Positions 45,735-58,395 of a stretch of 64,000 nucleotides of DNA are shown here, piece after piece. Position 1 is the first letter of the stretch; every line of letters starts with the position of its first letter. A model generated the notes under the pieces. That model saw nothing but the letters and a program-made list of their open reading frames with translations, was not told the origin of the DNA and did not search any database. The position numbers and the translations under genes are program-made. This stretch comes from Artemia franciscana. Lineage: Eukaryota; Arthropoda; Branchiopoda; Anostraca; Artemiidae. The DNA lies in NCBI RefSeq assembly GCF_032884065.1, contig NC_088865.1, positions 45,363,732-45,427,731 of the forward strand. The letters are read 5' to 3'.

Positions 45735-47676
45735 CAAACAGTTCGTGGTTACCACAGCTTAGATATATAGTAGAGTTATAAAACTCGATTTATTTTTGGG
45801 ACACAGCGCCCGGTAGTGATTCTAGCGGCTGGAGACTGAAAACTGGCAGTCTGAATCAAAAGATCAGAGATTGGACAAACAAACAAAATTGCATTCCCGT
45901 ATATGAAGTTGTTGCACGATCTAGGAGGCACCAGGTTCAGAGCCCTGTACCAAAAGCTTCTCATTGGCAAGATAGCAGTTTTCATAACTGTGTTGTATAT
46001 CTTAGCTGTGGTGGTAACGAACTGTAGTAAGGAGCGAACCTGCTCAATAGTAACCAAATTCTAAAAAACTGAATTTTGATACCAATAGTGACATCAAAAT
46101 TTCAATATACAAGTTTCGTCAAGTTTAGTCATACCCATCAAAAGTTAGGAGCCTGGGAAAATTTGCCTTATTTTCGAAAATAGGGGGAAACATCCCATAA
46201 AATTAATTGAACCTTAATGAAACTCACATCATCAGATTCAGCCTATCAGAGAACCCTAATGCAGAGGTTTGAAGCTCCTAACGACAGAAATGTGGAAGTT
46301 TTGATTTTTTGCCAGAAGATAGATCTATTTGTTTAGATAGTTTATTTGTTTTTTGTGTTTTTTTTTCAGTCAGGGTGATTGTATTGACCCGGTGGCCCTA
46401 GAATGTTACGAGAGGGATCATTCTAGATAAAATCAATAGTTCTAGTGCTCTTTTTAAGTGACCACGAAAATTTAAGGGTACCTAGGCCCCCTCCCACGCT
46501 CAGTTTTTTCCTAAAGTCACCGGATCAAAATTTTGAGATAGCTATTTTATCCAAAATAGTCGAAAAACCTTATACTTAAGTCTTTAGGGACGGCTTACTC
46601 CCCCACAGTCCCTATGGGAGTGGCTGCAAGTTACAAACTTTGACTAGTGTTTACATATAGTAATGGCTATTGGGAAGTATCCAGATGTTTTCAGAGGATT
46701 TTTTGGTTGGGTGGGAGGGGTTGAGGAGAGTGGGCTACTTGGGAGGGGGGTCTTTTCATGGAAGAATTTATTGTAGTGGAAGAAAATTTCCCTGAAGGGG
46801 GTGTGGCCCCAGATTTTCTAGTATTATTTAAAAAAAACAATGAAAAAATAAATATGAAAAAGTTTTTACAACTGAAAGTAAAGATCAGCATTAAAACGTA
46901 AAACGAACAGAAATTATTACGCATATGAGGGGTGCAACTTCTCCTAATACCCCGCTCTTTATGCTAAAATATTTTAGGTAATTTCAACTATCTATTCTAC
47001 GGCCTTTGTGATTCAGGGGTCATTCTTAAGGAACTGGGACAAAATTTAAGCTTTAGTGTACAGAATGAGGTATTGACGAGGGGGCGTAAAATCATACGAA
47101 TATTGAAGTTCGCTACGTCAGTTAATTCGTAAGTTATATACATTTTTTACTAATAGAAACGTTCGTAAGAAATTAAAAGTTCTAGTTGCCTTGTTAAGTA
47201 ACCGAAAAATTAGAGGGCAACTAGGCCTCCTCCCCCGCTCTTTTTTCTCAAAATTGACCAATCAAAACTATGAGAAAACCATTTAGCCTAAAACAAAAAT
47301 TAATATGCAAATTTCTTTTTAATTATTCATGTGCGGAGAGCCAAAATCAAAAGATTATTAATTCAGAAACTTTCAGAAACTGAATAAAAAAACAAATTTT
47401 TTTAAAATAAAAGTAAGGAGCGACATTAAACCTTAAAACGAACAGAAATTACCCCTTTTATGAAAGGGGTTGTTCCCTCCTCAACACCCTGCTTTTTACG
47501 TAGAACTTTTTTTACTGCTTTTCAAAGTAGAGTTGAGAGAAAGAGTCAAACTTTAGCGTAAAAATCCAGGCGTTGAGCAGGGAACTGTCTCTTTCATATG
47601 CGGAGTAATTTCTTCGAATATAAGTTTGAATGCTGCTCCTTACTTTCAGTTAAAAAAAACTTTTTTTTTTATCTAA
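45735..47676 (+). repeat. 1.7-kb hairpin-ended repeat, copy G, with nested insertion
   Basis: A plus-strand copy from CAAACAGTTCGTGG to TTATCTAA, T on both flanks. It is 1,942 bp because a 262-bp element (45751-46012) sits in the middle of the 5' palindrome. Terminal hairpin about 47381-47677, more diverged than in the other copies. Confidence 0.85.
45751..46012. mobile_element. 262-bp MITE-like element nested in copy G
   Basis: Inverted ends ACCACAGCTTAGATATATA and TATATCTTAGCTGTGGT. It interrupts the palindrome GTTCGTGGTAACGAACTG: GTTCGTGGT lies to the left and GGTAACGAACTG to the right, implying a 3-bp GGT duplication (plus one extra T). The body has no coding capacity. A 3-bp duplication would fit a PIF/Harbinger-type element, which is an inference. 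Confidence 0.65.
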
Positions 47677-47749
47677 TCCAAGATAAAGGTTGTGAAATTT
47701 CCGTGTAGATATATAGAGTACATATTTATAATTTTGTTAGTACATATTA

Positions 47750-49035
47750 TGTTTTTTTTTTGTTTTTTTTCCCAGGGGACATCGTATCGACCAAATGGTC
47801 TTAGAATGTCACAAGAGGGCTCATTCTAACGGAAATGAAAAGTTCTAGTGCCCTTTTTAAGTGACAAAAAAATTGGAGGGCATCTAGGCCCCCTCCCACG
47901 CTCATTTTTTCCCAAAGTCAACGGATCAAAATTTTGAGATAGCCATTTTATTCAACATAGTCGAAAACCATAATAACTAAGTCTTTGGGGATGACTTACT
48001 CCCCCACAATCCCTGGGGGAGGGGCTGCAAGTTACAAACTTTGACCAGTGTTTACATATAGTAATGGTTATTGGGAAGTGTACAGACGTTTTCATGGGGA
48101 TTTTATTTTTTTGGGGGGTGGGGCTGTGGAGAGGGGGCTGTGTTGGAGGATCTTTCCTTGGAGGAATCTGTCATGGGGAAGAAAAATTCAATGAAAAAGG
48201 CGCAGGATTTTCTAGCATTACTATAAGAAAACAATGAAAAATAAACATGAAAACGTTTTATCAAATGAAAGGAAGGAGTAGCATTGAAACTTAAAACGAG
48301 CAGAGATTATTACGCATATGAGGGGTTCTAATAATACTTTAGCATAAAGAGTGAGGTATTTAGGAGGAGATAAATACCTCGCTCTTTATGCTAAAGTATT
48401 TTTAGTAATTTCAACTATTTATTCTATGGCCTTTCTTATTCAGGGGTCATTCTTAAAGAATTGGGACAAAACTTACGATTTTGTGTAAAGAGCGAGGTAT
48501 TACCGAGGGTACAAACCCCCTCGTATACATAATAAAAATATAAGGTTATGAAAGTTTGTTACGTAAGTTAATTCTTGAGTTACGTATATTTTTTACTAAT
48601 AAAAACGTTCGTTAAAAATTAAAAGTTCTAGTTGCCTTTTTAAGTAGCCAAAAAATTGGAGGGCAACTAGGCCTCCTTCTCCCCCCCTTTATTTCTCAAA
48701 ATCGTCTGATCAAAACTAAGAGAAAGCCATTTAGCCAAAAAAGAATTAATATACAAATTTCATTTTAATAATTTATCTGCGGAGAGCCAAAACCTAACAT
48801 GCATTAATTCAAAAACGTTCAGAAATTAAATAAAAAAAAACTAATTTTTTTAGCTGAAAGTAAGGAGCGACATTAAAACTTAAAACGAACAGAAATTACT
48901 CGGTATATGAAATGGGTTTTCCCCACCGCAATCCCTCGCTCTTTACGCTAAAGTTTGACTCTTTGCCACAATTCTACTTTTTAAAACAATTGAAAGCTTT
49001 AGCGTAAAGAGCGAGTGATTGCGGAGGGGAAAATT
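47750..49035 (+). repeat. 1.7-kb repeat, copy H (truncated at both ends)
   Basis: Begins at the internal T-run before CCCAGGGGACATCGTATCG and runs into the terminal hairpin. The hairpin left arm starts about 48825, and the right arm breaks off near 49035 after GATTGCGGAGGGGAAAA. The loop (48966-49006) is inverted relative to copies A to G. Confidence 0.8.
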
Positions 49036-49179
49036 TTTCAGCGCCAACAATAAAGTGTGAGACAAGGGTAAATTTTTGAAAATAGTAATTGGCGATCTTT
49101 GGTGATTTGTTGGTTGACGCACCTATTTGTGGTGATCGTCAATACCTCGCCAATTACGATGAAGTTCAAAATTTGTTAC

Positions 49180-49475
49180 AATTCTTTAAGAATAGCCCCT
49201 GAATTACAAAGACCTTTTAATTAGAATAAATAACTCTTTTAAAAGTACTAAAAAAACATTAGCATAAAGAGCGAGGTATTGACGATAAGGCGAATTTCCG
49301 GATATACGTAGTAATTTGATTGCCTAGTTGCCCTCCAATATTTTTGGTCACTTAAAAAAAGCACAAGAACTTATAGGTCTTTACAATCACCCCTGGAAAA
49401 AAAATAAATAAATTACATGCATCCGTAATCTTTCTTCTGGCAAAAAATACAAAATTCTACAATTTTGCCGATACA
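49180..49475 (-). repeat. Diverged fragment of the 1.7-kb repeat
   Basis: Minus-orientation phrases of the family: CATTAGCATAAAGAGCGAGG (on plus), GTTGCCCTCCAATATTTTTGG, CACCCCTGGAAAAAAA, and CATCCGTAATCTTTCTTCTGG. The middle of the element is missing. Confidence 0.6.
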
Positions 49476-50403
49476 TTTTTGGTGTACGTTAATAAGGTAA
49501 ATGTTATTGTCATCTCTACCATGGAAAGCAACTCGTAATAAAAAGTAAGATAGGAATTTTCTTTCTTTGCACAGCCGTGTCAATTATCATCGGGGTTTTG
49601 GGTAATTGTCCCCTTATTAGATTTTAAAAATATAGTTTTGGGCAACGTTACTTGAAAAAAAAAAAACCTTTGGCCCGTCTTCATTGAAAGAAATTTCAGA
49701 AGCAACAGAATTAAAGCCTGTGGCTTGTAAAATACATTTGCCCCCTCTGTCAAGATTTTCATTAATTAGCGCCTGTATTCTTTTACTAAGAATGTGTCAC
49801 TGGTTTGTTAATGCATATTTAATGTAATGAAAATATCACTTTCAGTGCCAAAATGATGTAAACAATGAATATGTAATAATAATAATAATAAAAAACGCCA
49901 AAAAACACAAAAAAACATATGAGACAATAGGTATTATGTTCGTTGGAAAAGTAATGAGGCATTTGCTTCTATGGAGGGACCATTTTAAAAGGGAATATTA
50001 ATTATATTTCAAGAATGAATCTATATTCAAGCAGAAACGCTAAATTTTGATATTGAACTCAAATACCATGTCAATGAAATGAATGGAGGACAAATTTATA
50101 TGGTGATATGCCAGTTTAAATGTTTATAGGGATTATTAATCCAAGTATTTGATTAATTACGAGAAAACAATCTAAAGTGTTCTCCCTTTTATAGAAGTTT
50201 TGACAAAGCCAGCCAAATTTCATTACAACGCATCACTTAATTTACAACTGAATTGATTACAAATTCAAGTGAATTGAGTGAAATTATCACAAAGCATCAC
50301 TTAATTGAAGGACTGGATATTCAGTTAAATATATAAGCTTGTCTCGCATCATCTAATATAACTCCACATTATATTTGTAAAATGTAAGATCAACTTTTTT
50401 TAG
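49476..50403 (+). other. End of intron 1
   Basis: AT-rich intron sequence, ending in the acceptor AACTTTTTTTAG at 50403. Nothing else recognised. Confidence 0.5.
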
Positions 50404-50475
50404 ATAAGAAAAATCTTCGGCAAGCTACGATGAAACAGGTGTGGCCAGTTACTCAAACTGTTGGATCTGGACCAG
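50404..50475 (+). CDS. TDP-43-like gene, 72-bp exon
   Basis: Acceptor CTTTTTTTAG, donor GTATTA, phase 1 in and phase 1 out, 24 codons. Joined to exon 1 it reads D-KKNLRQATMKQVWP and then VTQTVGSGP. The charged start suits the linker that follows the TDP-43 N-terminal domain. The symmetric phase means it can be skipped without disturbing the frame. Assignment rests on phase, splice sites and position; similarity to known linkers is weak. Confidence 0.55.
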
Positions 50476-52099
50476 GTATTAATCTTTATTTAAAGTATTT
50501 TGAAGTTTAACATTATAGGAAAACATTGCCAAAGCCTTTAAATTTTTATGCGCAAGTTTTTTTTTCAGAAAAGGTAAATGACATTTGTGGAGTTACCCAG
50601 ATATCACATAAAAACGATTCTCATAAACTTGTTTAGAAAAATTTAGCCTATTTTTTTGCCTTATTTTAGTGACTGTTTCTTTCTTTTTATTACAAATATC
50701 GTTGTTTCCAGTGTCTTTGACAGCAATGCAGTCAGTAGCTTTCAAATAATTTTCTAAAACTGAAAAAACTTTCTAAAAGTTTGGTAGATAATATATAGAC
50801 ACGAGCCTTAGTCTTATTAAAAAAAAATGGCTACCAAAAATTTTCCTTTGACCAACAGAACTATCTTATTTTCTGTCATAACTGAAAATTCACAATCGTT
50901 AAACTATTGCTTAAAATTCGCTTTATAAGCTGGTCTCAAAGGAGAGATCAATATGGCATTAAAGATCTGGAAGCTCAAAGTCATTGAAATGATTTTTATG
51001 CAGAATCCGGTACTTAAGAACTTGGGATTGAATTATAATTTTCAAAAAATAAATTCTTTAATAACTAATTCATTTTTTTTTATTTATACCGCATTTGAAC
51101 TATTATAATTTTTCCACGTTTTTACAAGTTGATTGTGGAATGTTTATTGTTATAGTGTAAATAGTGAACTTTAATATTATTAAAATATATTAATAATAGA
51201 ATATCTCTTAAATTAAAATTTTTGAATTTAGTTTTGATTATTTCTTTTGACAAAACCCTTCAAAGTGACACTTTGCCGGCAGTTAAGTAAAAAAAAAAGG
51301 ATTGGACTTATTTTTTTTGTACCACTTTTTGCATTCACAGTGGTCGTACTAAAAAAGGAACTTCTAGGAACGTACTATAAATTGAAACTTCTAGTTCATT
51401 TTTGAGAATCAAAAATGATGGGATTAAAGTAATATGTTACTTTTCGCATAAATAGTATTTTTTGATGCTAAATCAATTTAAAAACGGCCAATTCCTGGAG
51501 AAATACAGATTTTAACAAATGAAATCGATTTTTTTTATCTAAGATCCTAACTAGTGGGGTTAGATCCCCTTCTCCATCTTGAATTTATTAAGAAGTCCCT
51601 TCAAAAATTTCAAATAATTGTTATGTCTCTCTATCCTCTTATTATTAGTAATGAGAGCCCGACAACTTCACTGCTCAGCCCTAGCACAGCTGTGTGGCAG
51701 AATCTGTTTATATTGATTCTAATTATCACTTGTTATCTAACCCCAGACAATGTCAGACTCATCTTGATGCCATGACGTCATCGTAGGTTTGATACAACCA
51801 CCAAAGGTATAGATTTTTTGTGATGAAAGATGCATGAAATAGCTATTGTTGTTTAAGGTCAATTACTAAGAATTGCTATGTATGTCTTATTGAGAAACCC
51901 ATGGGTAGACAAAGGAAAGTGGTGTGTTTAGTTGTTTCAATCCAGCAGTTCCCGAGGCGAAATTCCTATGGTGGCATTTGTTTCTTATTGAAAAATGATA
52001 GTTTAAGAATTAAGTATTGAATTGTTGTGTACTCACATAGTGGTGATGTGAAAACGTCACTAGTGAGTTGGATACTATGGCTCAAATTCAAAATATCAT
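50476..52099 (+). other. Intron 2, first part
   Basis: AT-rich intron sequence; no exon or repeat of the known families seen. Confidence 0.45.
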
Positions 52100-54110
52100 C
52101 TGCCCAGCTGACAAGAGACAAATTTAGACTGGTTAGGATCCCATTAGACTGCGCATCAATAATACTATTGTTGAAGAGTGAAGGGCGAAAAACGGCAACG
52201 TAATTGGCGCCATTTTGTTGTCAACAAGAATATCAATAATAACAGAAGTGGGTGTATGGATCGAAGAAGAATATTTCACAGCTATAGATAACAAATGATG
52301 ATTACGTGATCTTAAAACAAGGAAACATTTCAAGGATGCTTCTAATGTGTGAAGGTTATACCCAACATTTTTCAACATGGTAAAAACACCATCATGAAAT
52401 AGAGAGTCAAACACCTTATATATATCATGTTCAGCTCGCATAAGACTCTCCTAATGGATCAGCATCAATCAGAGGGCTTATGTCAAGGGAAAGAGCAAGG
52501 GCACAGCCAAGACGTAAAAAAAACATAAATTCATATCCTGGAACACAACACTTGGTGTTCAAATATTCAATTACAAAATCTTGGGCAAGCAGGTAGAACG
52601 ACGATCATAGTGTTTGGACCGTACTTTTTTTGGTTATAGAAACAAGAAGGTAAAGCTCCTTGGACTGCGATCATTTAAATAAAAATAAAGATATGGTTTA
52701 CCTTCAGCTCACTACCATGCAGAGAATTTAGTTTTTCAGGGACAGAGTTTCTCACACTAGAAAATCTATATAAACAAAATTGTTGGGAAGGCAACTCGAG
52801 AGAAATGCATTTACCTCAACTTCATATTCAGACTGAAGTGCAGCGTTTTGTAGAGAGAATTCAACAAAAAACACGGATTCCATTCGGAATCACTAATATT
52901 TTGAGTAGGCTGGTGGGCACTGGGAAGATCTGTTAAGGCATTTTTATATAAATACTTTTGGGACAGAGAAGCTTGCTGGAACATATATTCATCTATCGAG
53001 ATAATTTGGATAGATAGTTCTTTTGCAAATTTTCTAGGTAATAACTAAAACATAAGAAACCTAACCAGAACAATAGTGCTGAAAATGAGGCCATAGATGT
53101 TACGAGCATTCAATTTTTTTCAAATATCTACAAGACTCGGATTACTAGTTATACCCCAGTGGAAAAGTTGGGAAGGTGCCGCAGCTTCTTCTGCGCATCG
53201 TACAATATGTTAATCCTTCATTCTGTTTGATAAATATCAAACAGCCTATGTATCTATTGCTTATTGGTCTAAGGGATTCTCATTAGTAGCTGAAAAAGAA
53301 GAAAAACCTTTTATAGAACAGAATTTGAAACAACTGAGAGTATATCACATTTGATATTAAATCCCTGGAGGATTGGGTCTGGGGCCGTTAAGGCTGTAAA
53401 GGGTGAGGTGACTGACAAGAAGGGTGAGAAAAAGATAAAGATATTGGGAGGTGGTCTCACAGCTGGACGTCAGCAACTTTGTTGAAGAGTGAAGCTTGAA
53501 TATTCATAGAGGAGACTGCATGATTGAGGTTTGTAATAAGATTGGTTGGATGAATGTAAGTGTGACAGATGTCCTTAGGCAGGGTCCCTAAGAAGCCATG
53601 AAAATACCAGGCTAAGTAGAACTAGGTAACGACCATTCGTCAAATAGGTTACAGTTGGAATCTCCGATAATAATGCAACACTTATATGGTTGATGAATCT
53701 TACAGAGGCAACACCCTAGCTTCTCAACCGCAGAAACAAACGAAAATTCTGATGAGTCGTTGTGGTAATTTGTCAGGAGATAAATGTTTACGGTAAAACA
53801 CTCTTCTACATGAACATCAAGAAAAAACAACAAGAACCAAATACTAGAACAAAACAAACCCATAACACGGATGGCGATACCCACTCTTGAGTGATCTTTG
53901 GAAGCAGATCATTTCGCAAACATCGAATAAACTTCAAACTTGACATCAACTTTTAAAAGGCCTATGCTTTACTTTGTCAGAAAATGTTTTCGCAAGCAAA
54001 GTATATCATTTTTTGATAGCAAGTCTTTCATAGCAAGAATTGTAACCAAAATTATAATATCAATATTCTATGAAAAAAGAGACACATCTTTCAGAAGAAT
54101 ATTTGGGTCC
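52100..54110 (-). mobile_element. Degraded minus-strand LINE (endonuclease and RT)
   Basis: On the minus strand an endonuclease segment (about 54060-53612) reads FEVYSMFAK, VGIAIRVMGLF, CFTVNIYLLTNYHNDSSEF and CIIIGDSNCNLFD, matching the APE-domain V-VYLP and GDFN strands with F changed to S. Further downstream, 52445-52130 reads AEHDIYKVFDSLFHDGVFTM and LKNVGYNLHTLEASLKCFL, corresponding to RT motif A and the helix after it. The stretch between is mutated beyond recognition. It lies in intron 2, antisense to the host gene. Confidence 0.55.
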
Positions 54111-55965
54111 ATAAAATTCGGTTGGGTTTGTTAGCTGACCCTTGTTTTTTGGGGGTTTTATAATATAACATGCATGGCTGGCAACTGGAAATTCAATGCA
54201 GAACATGGCTTTGGAATTCAGAGACACACTATTTAAGATGTGATCATATGACTAGCATTGAGAGCAGAGTGCTGGGTATCTGCATTTGGAAGCGAAAAGT
54301 CCCACTACATCAAAGGAGAAACAACAATCTGTACGAAAATCAAAAATATACAGAAAGGTGTTCTGTATATCACATACCCAAAATACCAATACCAAAATTT
54401 TCACGGACACTTTCGAGAACTTATTTAAATAAATCTAGATACCCAAAATACCAAAACTTTCACGGACACTGTCAAGAACTGATTTGAATCTTGTTTTGAT
54501 TCTGAATAAACTAAGAATAATCTAAGATCATCTAATTAAGATATTTTCACACTGTTTGAAGCCAGGGATTTTACTCAGTCCTCACTGTAGTCAGTTGGAA
54601 CACTTTTCAGGGCACCGATAATGGTGATTTTACAATTGCCGAAATAATAGTAGCATTATTTTTATCACATTTGGCAGTTTATTCACTGCACGTTTTGATT
54701 TAAAAACAAGTTTACATTAAGAGGTTGATTTTTTAAGTTCAGATGTTTTATCTAAGGCTTTTGGGCATAGTTTGTAGAGGTCCTTAAAGTAACTAGATGA
54801 GGCAAAATTCAAATATCAACTTCTTAGAGGGTTTCATATTTTGTTCTGCTACCAATATATTACGGTATTGAATTGATAGAAAATTTAAAAGACTGTTTAT
54901 TGCTACGAAAAAATTGACAAAACTATAAGTTTGCTTTTACAAAACATTCACAATATGTTAATAAAAACTTGAATGGTTTATTTTTTGAAAAGGCTAGCAG
55001 AAAAATCACACATTAGATATCGACAGCTCTTATTGTTTTTTTAATGTTGAATGTATCCTTTATTTACTGTTTCTATTAATACCACATTTTTAGTTTAATA
55101 AAACGAAACAAAAAAGAATGAACAATCTAATTTAAACAATGAAAGATAATTGTGTATTGTTTGTTCCTAAGAAGAAATCCACCTTACTCTTTGTATTTAC
55201 AATGTCATGCAAAAACTAAAACTAAGTAGAGTGTCTCCTAGAAAAAGAGTAAATCTTTGAGGTTTTCTGTGGTGCTGCATTAAGGATGCCAATTGGCTGG
55301 GGCAGAGAAGGAGATGAATCCGTTCAAAACAACAATATTTTCTTACAAGACCTTATGGGTGACTGATTTTTCTCAAAAATGGATCATTACTTCCTCCCTT
55401 GCAATTCCATTATTTGTGCCATAGATAAAAAGAGGATTATTCTTTTTTTTAACAGGTTTTATTTCAAAGTGTTTATCCAAGAATATTGGAGTACTGTGAA
55501 AAAACTAAAGCAGTGAAATAAAAAAAAAAAGGTCTGTTTTCGTTACTTCCCTGTTAAAAAGTGTATTTCACTAAGTGTTATATATTATGTTTAGTATAGT
55601 ATGGATGCAATAATGTTCACGTCAATGTTTGTTATAAGTCACATTGTTCACTGTATCAAAAGGAAAAATCAAGTATGCTCAACTTTTAATTGTTCTGTTA
55701 TTTTACTATTTTTTTCTACATTAAATTTTAGTCAGTAAAAAGCTCTGTCTGCTCTTACATGTACTTAACCAAATTTGTTTAGGATGATTGACGCGTTTTC
55801 TTAGTTTGCACATCATTGTTTGAGATTACCCACAATTCAAATTTAGCAAGACAGAGCAAGACTGTGCTTATAAAATGTATTCTAGTTTAATAGGCAGTTT
55901 AAATTCATCTATCTTTCCTAATACCGAATGGTGCATTTGAACTTTGTAATCAACTTTTTTTTTAG
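54111..55965 (+). other. Intron 2, last part
   Basis: AT-rich; a short direct repeat (CCCAAAATACCAA with TTTCACGGACACT) occurs near 54380 and 54440. Ends in the acceptor CTTTTTTTTTAG at 55965. Confidence 0.5.
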
Positions 55966-56040
55966 CTAAGAATAATACTTATCCTGATTTAATGCACTTT
56001 GGAGGCTCAAGTTTCCACAAATCCTTGGGACCTGGAAAAG
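55966..56040 (+). CDS. TDP-43-like gene, 75-bp exon
   Basis: Acceptor TTTTTTTTTAG, donor GTATGG, phase 1 in and phase 1 out, 25 codons reading A-KNNTYPDLMHFGGSS and then FHKSLGPGK. Like the exon at 50404 it begins with a K-(K/N)-N triplet and ends near GP(G), with similar flanking DNA (TAGATAAGAAAAAT versus TAGCTAAGAATAAT), so the two may be duplicated cassette exons. Downstream exons must lie beyond 64000 or are unrecognised. Confidence 0.55.
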
Positions 56041-56329
56041 GTATGGTCATTTCAAAGATTTGTTTATCGAGTTCCTAAGCATAAATTTGTTGCAAGATAT
56101 TGCCAACTATCAGATCTTGTCAAAAAATTGTTTTATTTGAAAATGTAAATAATAATACTGTAGAAATCTATTTGCCAGTCACTCGGCTCCAAATATCCTT
56201 GAGTACTTTCTTAATTTTCCAGGTTTTCTTATATCTAATATGTAACACATCCCTTACATTAAATACCACAAAGGTTATATTGAACCTCTTGTTAGTATCT
56301 TTAGCATAAAAGAAAACATAAGCCTTTTT
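56041..56329 (+). other. Start of intron 3
   Basis: AT-rich sequence after the donor; nothing recognised. Confidence 0.4.
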
Positions 56330-57797
56330 CTAAAAATAATGACCATTTTAGATTTGAAATCAGAAGTATATGTCATTTGATTAATTTCTATCAATATACT
56401 CCACAAGCAGCGTGGCTCTTTTGAACTATTTTATGAACCTGTAATAACAAACAAATCTGTTTAATTTTCTTATAATTTCTGTCAATTATAGTATGATTGT
56501 ACTTAATTGATTATCAAGTAATTAAGATCATTCCAAGAAGCAGTGGATACAAATATGGAAAAACATATCTTTTCCTTAAATTCAATGCAAGTTTCTTAGA
56601 AACCATTTTGCCAATAATGACCTATAAACCATATAATGACCATTTTAGATTTGAAATCAGAAGTATATGTCATTTGATTAATTTCTATCAATATACTCTA
56701 CAAACAGCATTGCTCTTTTGAACTATTTTATGAACCTCTAATAACAAACTAACATGTTTAATTTTCTTATAATTTCTGTAAATTATAGTATGATTGTACT
56801 TAATTGATTATCAAATAATTAAGATCATTCAAAGAAGCAGTGGATAAAAATATGGAAAAACATATCTTTTCCTTAAATTCAATGCAAGTTTCTTAGAAAC
56901 CATTTTGCCAATAATGACCAATAAACCAAATAATGACCATTTTAGATTTGAAATCAGAAGTATATGTCATTTGATTAATTTCTGTCAATATACTCTACAA
57001 GCAGCGTGGCTCTTTTGAACTATTTTATAAACCTGTAATGACAAACTAATCTGTTTAATTTTCTTATAATTTCTGTAAATTATAGTATGATTGTACTTAA
57101 TTGATTATCAAATAATTAAGATCATTCAAAGAAGCAGTGGATAAAAATATGGAAAAACATATCTTTTCCTTAAATTCAATGCGAGTTTCTTAGAAACCAT
57201 TTTGCCAATAATGACCAATAAACCAAATAATGACCATTTTAGATTTGAAATCAGAAGTATATGTCATTTGATTAATTTCTATCAATATACTCTACAAGCA
57301 GCGTGGCTCTTTTGAACTATTTTATGAACCTGTAATAACAAACTAATCTGTTTAATTTTCTTATAATTTCTGTCAATTATAGTATGATTGTACTTAATTG
57401 ATTATCAAATAATTAAGATCATTCAAAGAAGCAGTGGATAAAAATATGGAAAAACATATCTTTTCCTTAAATTCAATGCAAGTTTCTTAGAAACCATTTT
57501 GCCAATAATGACCTATAAACCAAATAATGACCATTTTAGATTTGAAATCAGAAGTATATGTCATTTGATTAATTTCTATCAATATACTCTACAAGCAGCG
57601 TGGCTCTTTTGAACTATTTTATGAACCTCTAATAACAAACTAATATGTTTAATTTTCTTATAATTTCTGTAAATTATAGTATGATTGTACTTAATTGATT
57701 ATCAAATAATTAAGATCATTCAAAGAAGCAGTTGATAAAAATATGGAAAAACATATTTTTTCTTTAAATTCAATGCAAGTTTCTTAGAAACCATTTT
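56330..57797. repeat. 297-bp tandem repeat, about 4.9 units
   Basis: GACCATTTTAGATTTGAAAT recurs at 56341, 56638, 56935, 57232 and 57529, a constant period of 297 bp. Units differ by only a few substitutions and contain CAAGCAGCGTGGCTCTTTTG as the only GC-richer stretch. No coding capacity. Confidence 0.95.
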
Positions 57798-58395
57798 GCT
57801 GCAGTGTAAAAATTACTCATTCTGCAAGGGAAACTCATTTGACTTAATATACCAAAGCTAAATGCTCGAGACCACTGATAAAAGGTATATAGTACGAATA
57901 TCCAACGGACATATCTTGAAACTTTTTAGAATCTGTAAGTATTTTGCGTTACTTAAAGCAATTCGTGATAATAATAATGTAATATTTGAAGAAAGTAGCT
58001 TGTATGCTTATTAAACGATACTAACTAAAGGATCATAGGAGTTCCACTAATTATTTTTAATTTTCTCTGATGATTTACCAAAACAAAATGCTCTGTAGTT
58101 CAACAGTAGCACATTATTGTCTGTGCTTGAAACTAAACACAAACCTCTAAGTACAAAGAACAACAAAAAGTCACAAAGATTGCTCTAAATGAGCAGAAAA
58201 ATGCATCAATACTGAAGAGATTCAAAATATTCAAATAGGCACAGAAAAACTCGACACAATAGCTCCAGCCTCACAAAATTGATTTAATTAATTTCTGTTC
58301 AGATAGTTAAAGAGCAACGTAAAACATCACAAATCTGCCAAAAGTAGTAACACAGAACATATCGATCATCTGAAAGACAGCAAAGAGTATTTGCT
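57798..58395. other. Stretch without recognised gene
   Basis: AT-rich sequence between the tandem repeat and the LINE remnant. Confidence 0.45.

Noticed and set aside
56330-57797. CRISPR-like array
   Set aside because: Period 297 bp with no short repeat plus unique spacer structure, in a eukaryotic intron; it is an ordinary tandem repeat.
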